Source: Campylobacter sp. LR291e
Lineage (GTDB): Bacteria; Campylobacterota; Campylobacteria; Campylobacterales; Campylobacteraceae
NCBI RefSeq assembly: GCF_008633915.1
Contig: NZ_VJNV01000022.1
Span: forward strand, 38,384 to 102,383
Length of the DNA stretch: 64,000 nucleotides
Direction: 5' to 3'
The position numbers and the translations under genes were made by a program. This document shows, piece after piece, positions 63,691 to 64,000 of this stretch. The notes beneath the pieces are model-generated. The model ran no database searches and was not told the origin of the DNA. It worked only from the letters and a program-made list of their open reading frames with translations. Numbering within the stretch: the stretch's first letter is position 1; every line of letters starts with the position of its first letter.

Positions 63691-64000
63691 ATGAATGAAA
63701 ATTTAAATATGCTTTTACAAACTCAAATTAATGCTTTAATTGAGTTACAAACTCAGCTTAAAATAATACTTGATAATTTTGAAAGTATTGATTCTTCTTC
63801 TTTTGATGAATTAATAGGCCAATCTTTACAAGAATTAATAACCACCTATTTAGAAGAAAATGAAGGTCTAAAAGACCTACAAAATCAATTTGAAGAAGTA
63901 AAAAAAGAGGTTGAAAACATTAATATAACAGGCGATATAAGCACAATTAACACTTTACAAGATGAAGTTAAGGTTTTAAGTAATAAAATATCTTTAAAGC
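63691..64000 (+). CDS. Coiled-coil protein, start of gene (runs off the window)
   Basis: 103 codons are visible after an AAGGA site: MNENLNMLLQTQINALIELQ followed by helical heptads (LKDLQNQFEEVKKEVENI; INTLQDEVKVLSNKI). Composition matches the two genes before it, from which it is separated by 34 bases, so the three seem to form one unit. No domain is recognisable in the visible part; it may be a longer fibre-like protein. Confidence 0.65.
   Translation, partial: MNENLNMLLQTQINALIELQTQLKIILDNFESIDSSSFDELIGQSLQELITTYLEENEGLKDLQNQFEEVKKEVENINITGDISTINTLQDEVKVLSNKISLK

Overview
The window looks like a chromosome segment of a Campylobacter close to the C. jejuni / C. lari clade. The evidence is very AT-rich DNA with short intergenic gaps, a complete cmeABC-cmeR efflux locus followed by a ccoG-like gene, rpsU and a UPF0323 lipoprotein in the order I recall from C. 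jejuni, a second run (lnt-yajC-secD-secF-leuS-lptE...mfd...thiD-thiE-hemD) and a third (truA...uppS...coaBC-glmU) that also follow C. jejuni order, a TrpG-TrpD fusion protein, and a pseudaminic acid / Maf flagellin-glycosylation cluster with poly-G tracts. The species cannot be fixed from sequence reading alone.

Layout. 1-4560 (minus): trp operon trpE-trpGD-trpF-trpB (trpB runs off the left edge), preceded by a promoter, a 21-codon aromatic-rich leader peptide with one Trp codon, and a leader inverted repeat that could mask Shine-Dalgarno sequences. 4720-6790: a small XRE-type regulator, lspA and glmM. 6950-8860: a FapA/DUF342 protein. 8916-9821: a decayed C5 cytosine methyltransferase behind an AbrB-type regulator gene with a 29-bp palindromic operator. 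9902-18660: a HicB-like small gene, cmeC-cmeB-cmeA, the CmeR-type operator, cmeR, ccoG-like and rpsU. 18770-24142: lipoproteins, an ATP-grasp amine ligase, a 2-hydroxyacid dehydrogenase, YajQ and an AAA ATPase.

24144-29992 is a flagellin-glycosylation block: pseF, pseG, pseH, a formyltransferase, a maf glycosyltransferase and an ATP-grasp ligase. It has a G8 tract at the end of pseH and a G9 tract inside maf. The G8 tract is placed so that losing one G moves the pseH stop onto the start codon of the formyltransferase gene, which lies in a small hairpin; this is the most attractive regulatory candidate in the window. 30002-34076 is an importer of the sulfonate/taurine type with OsmC and acyl-CoA-dehydrogenase-like partners, probably for scavenging organosulfur compounds. 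34065-51384 is housekeeping (lipoprotein acylation, protein export, tRNA charging, LPS transport, folate, cell shape, repair, thiamine, haem), and 51374-57554 is housekeeping on the other strand.

57632-61399 is a restriction-modification graveyard: two C5 methyltransferases and an HNH endonuclease in one decayed minus-strand operon, then a truncated nuclease/N6-adenine methylase remnant on the plus strand. 61413-62237 is non-coding, T-rich and strongly strand-asymmetric, with six exact GTGCG motifs in 225 bases. It is followed by three coiled-coil-rich genes of unknown function (the second ends in 33-bp tandem repeats, the third runs off the right edge) that resemble phage tail-fibre or structural proteins. 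No tRNA, rRNA, CRISPR array or insertion sequence was recognised.
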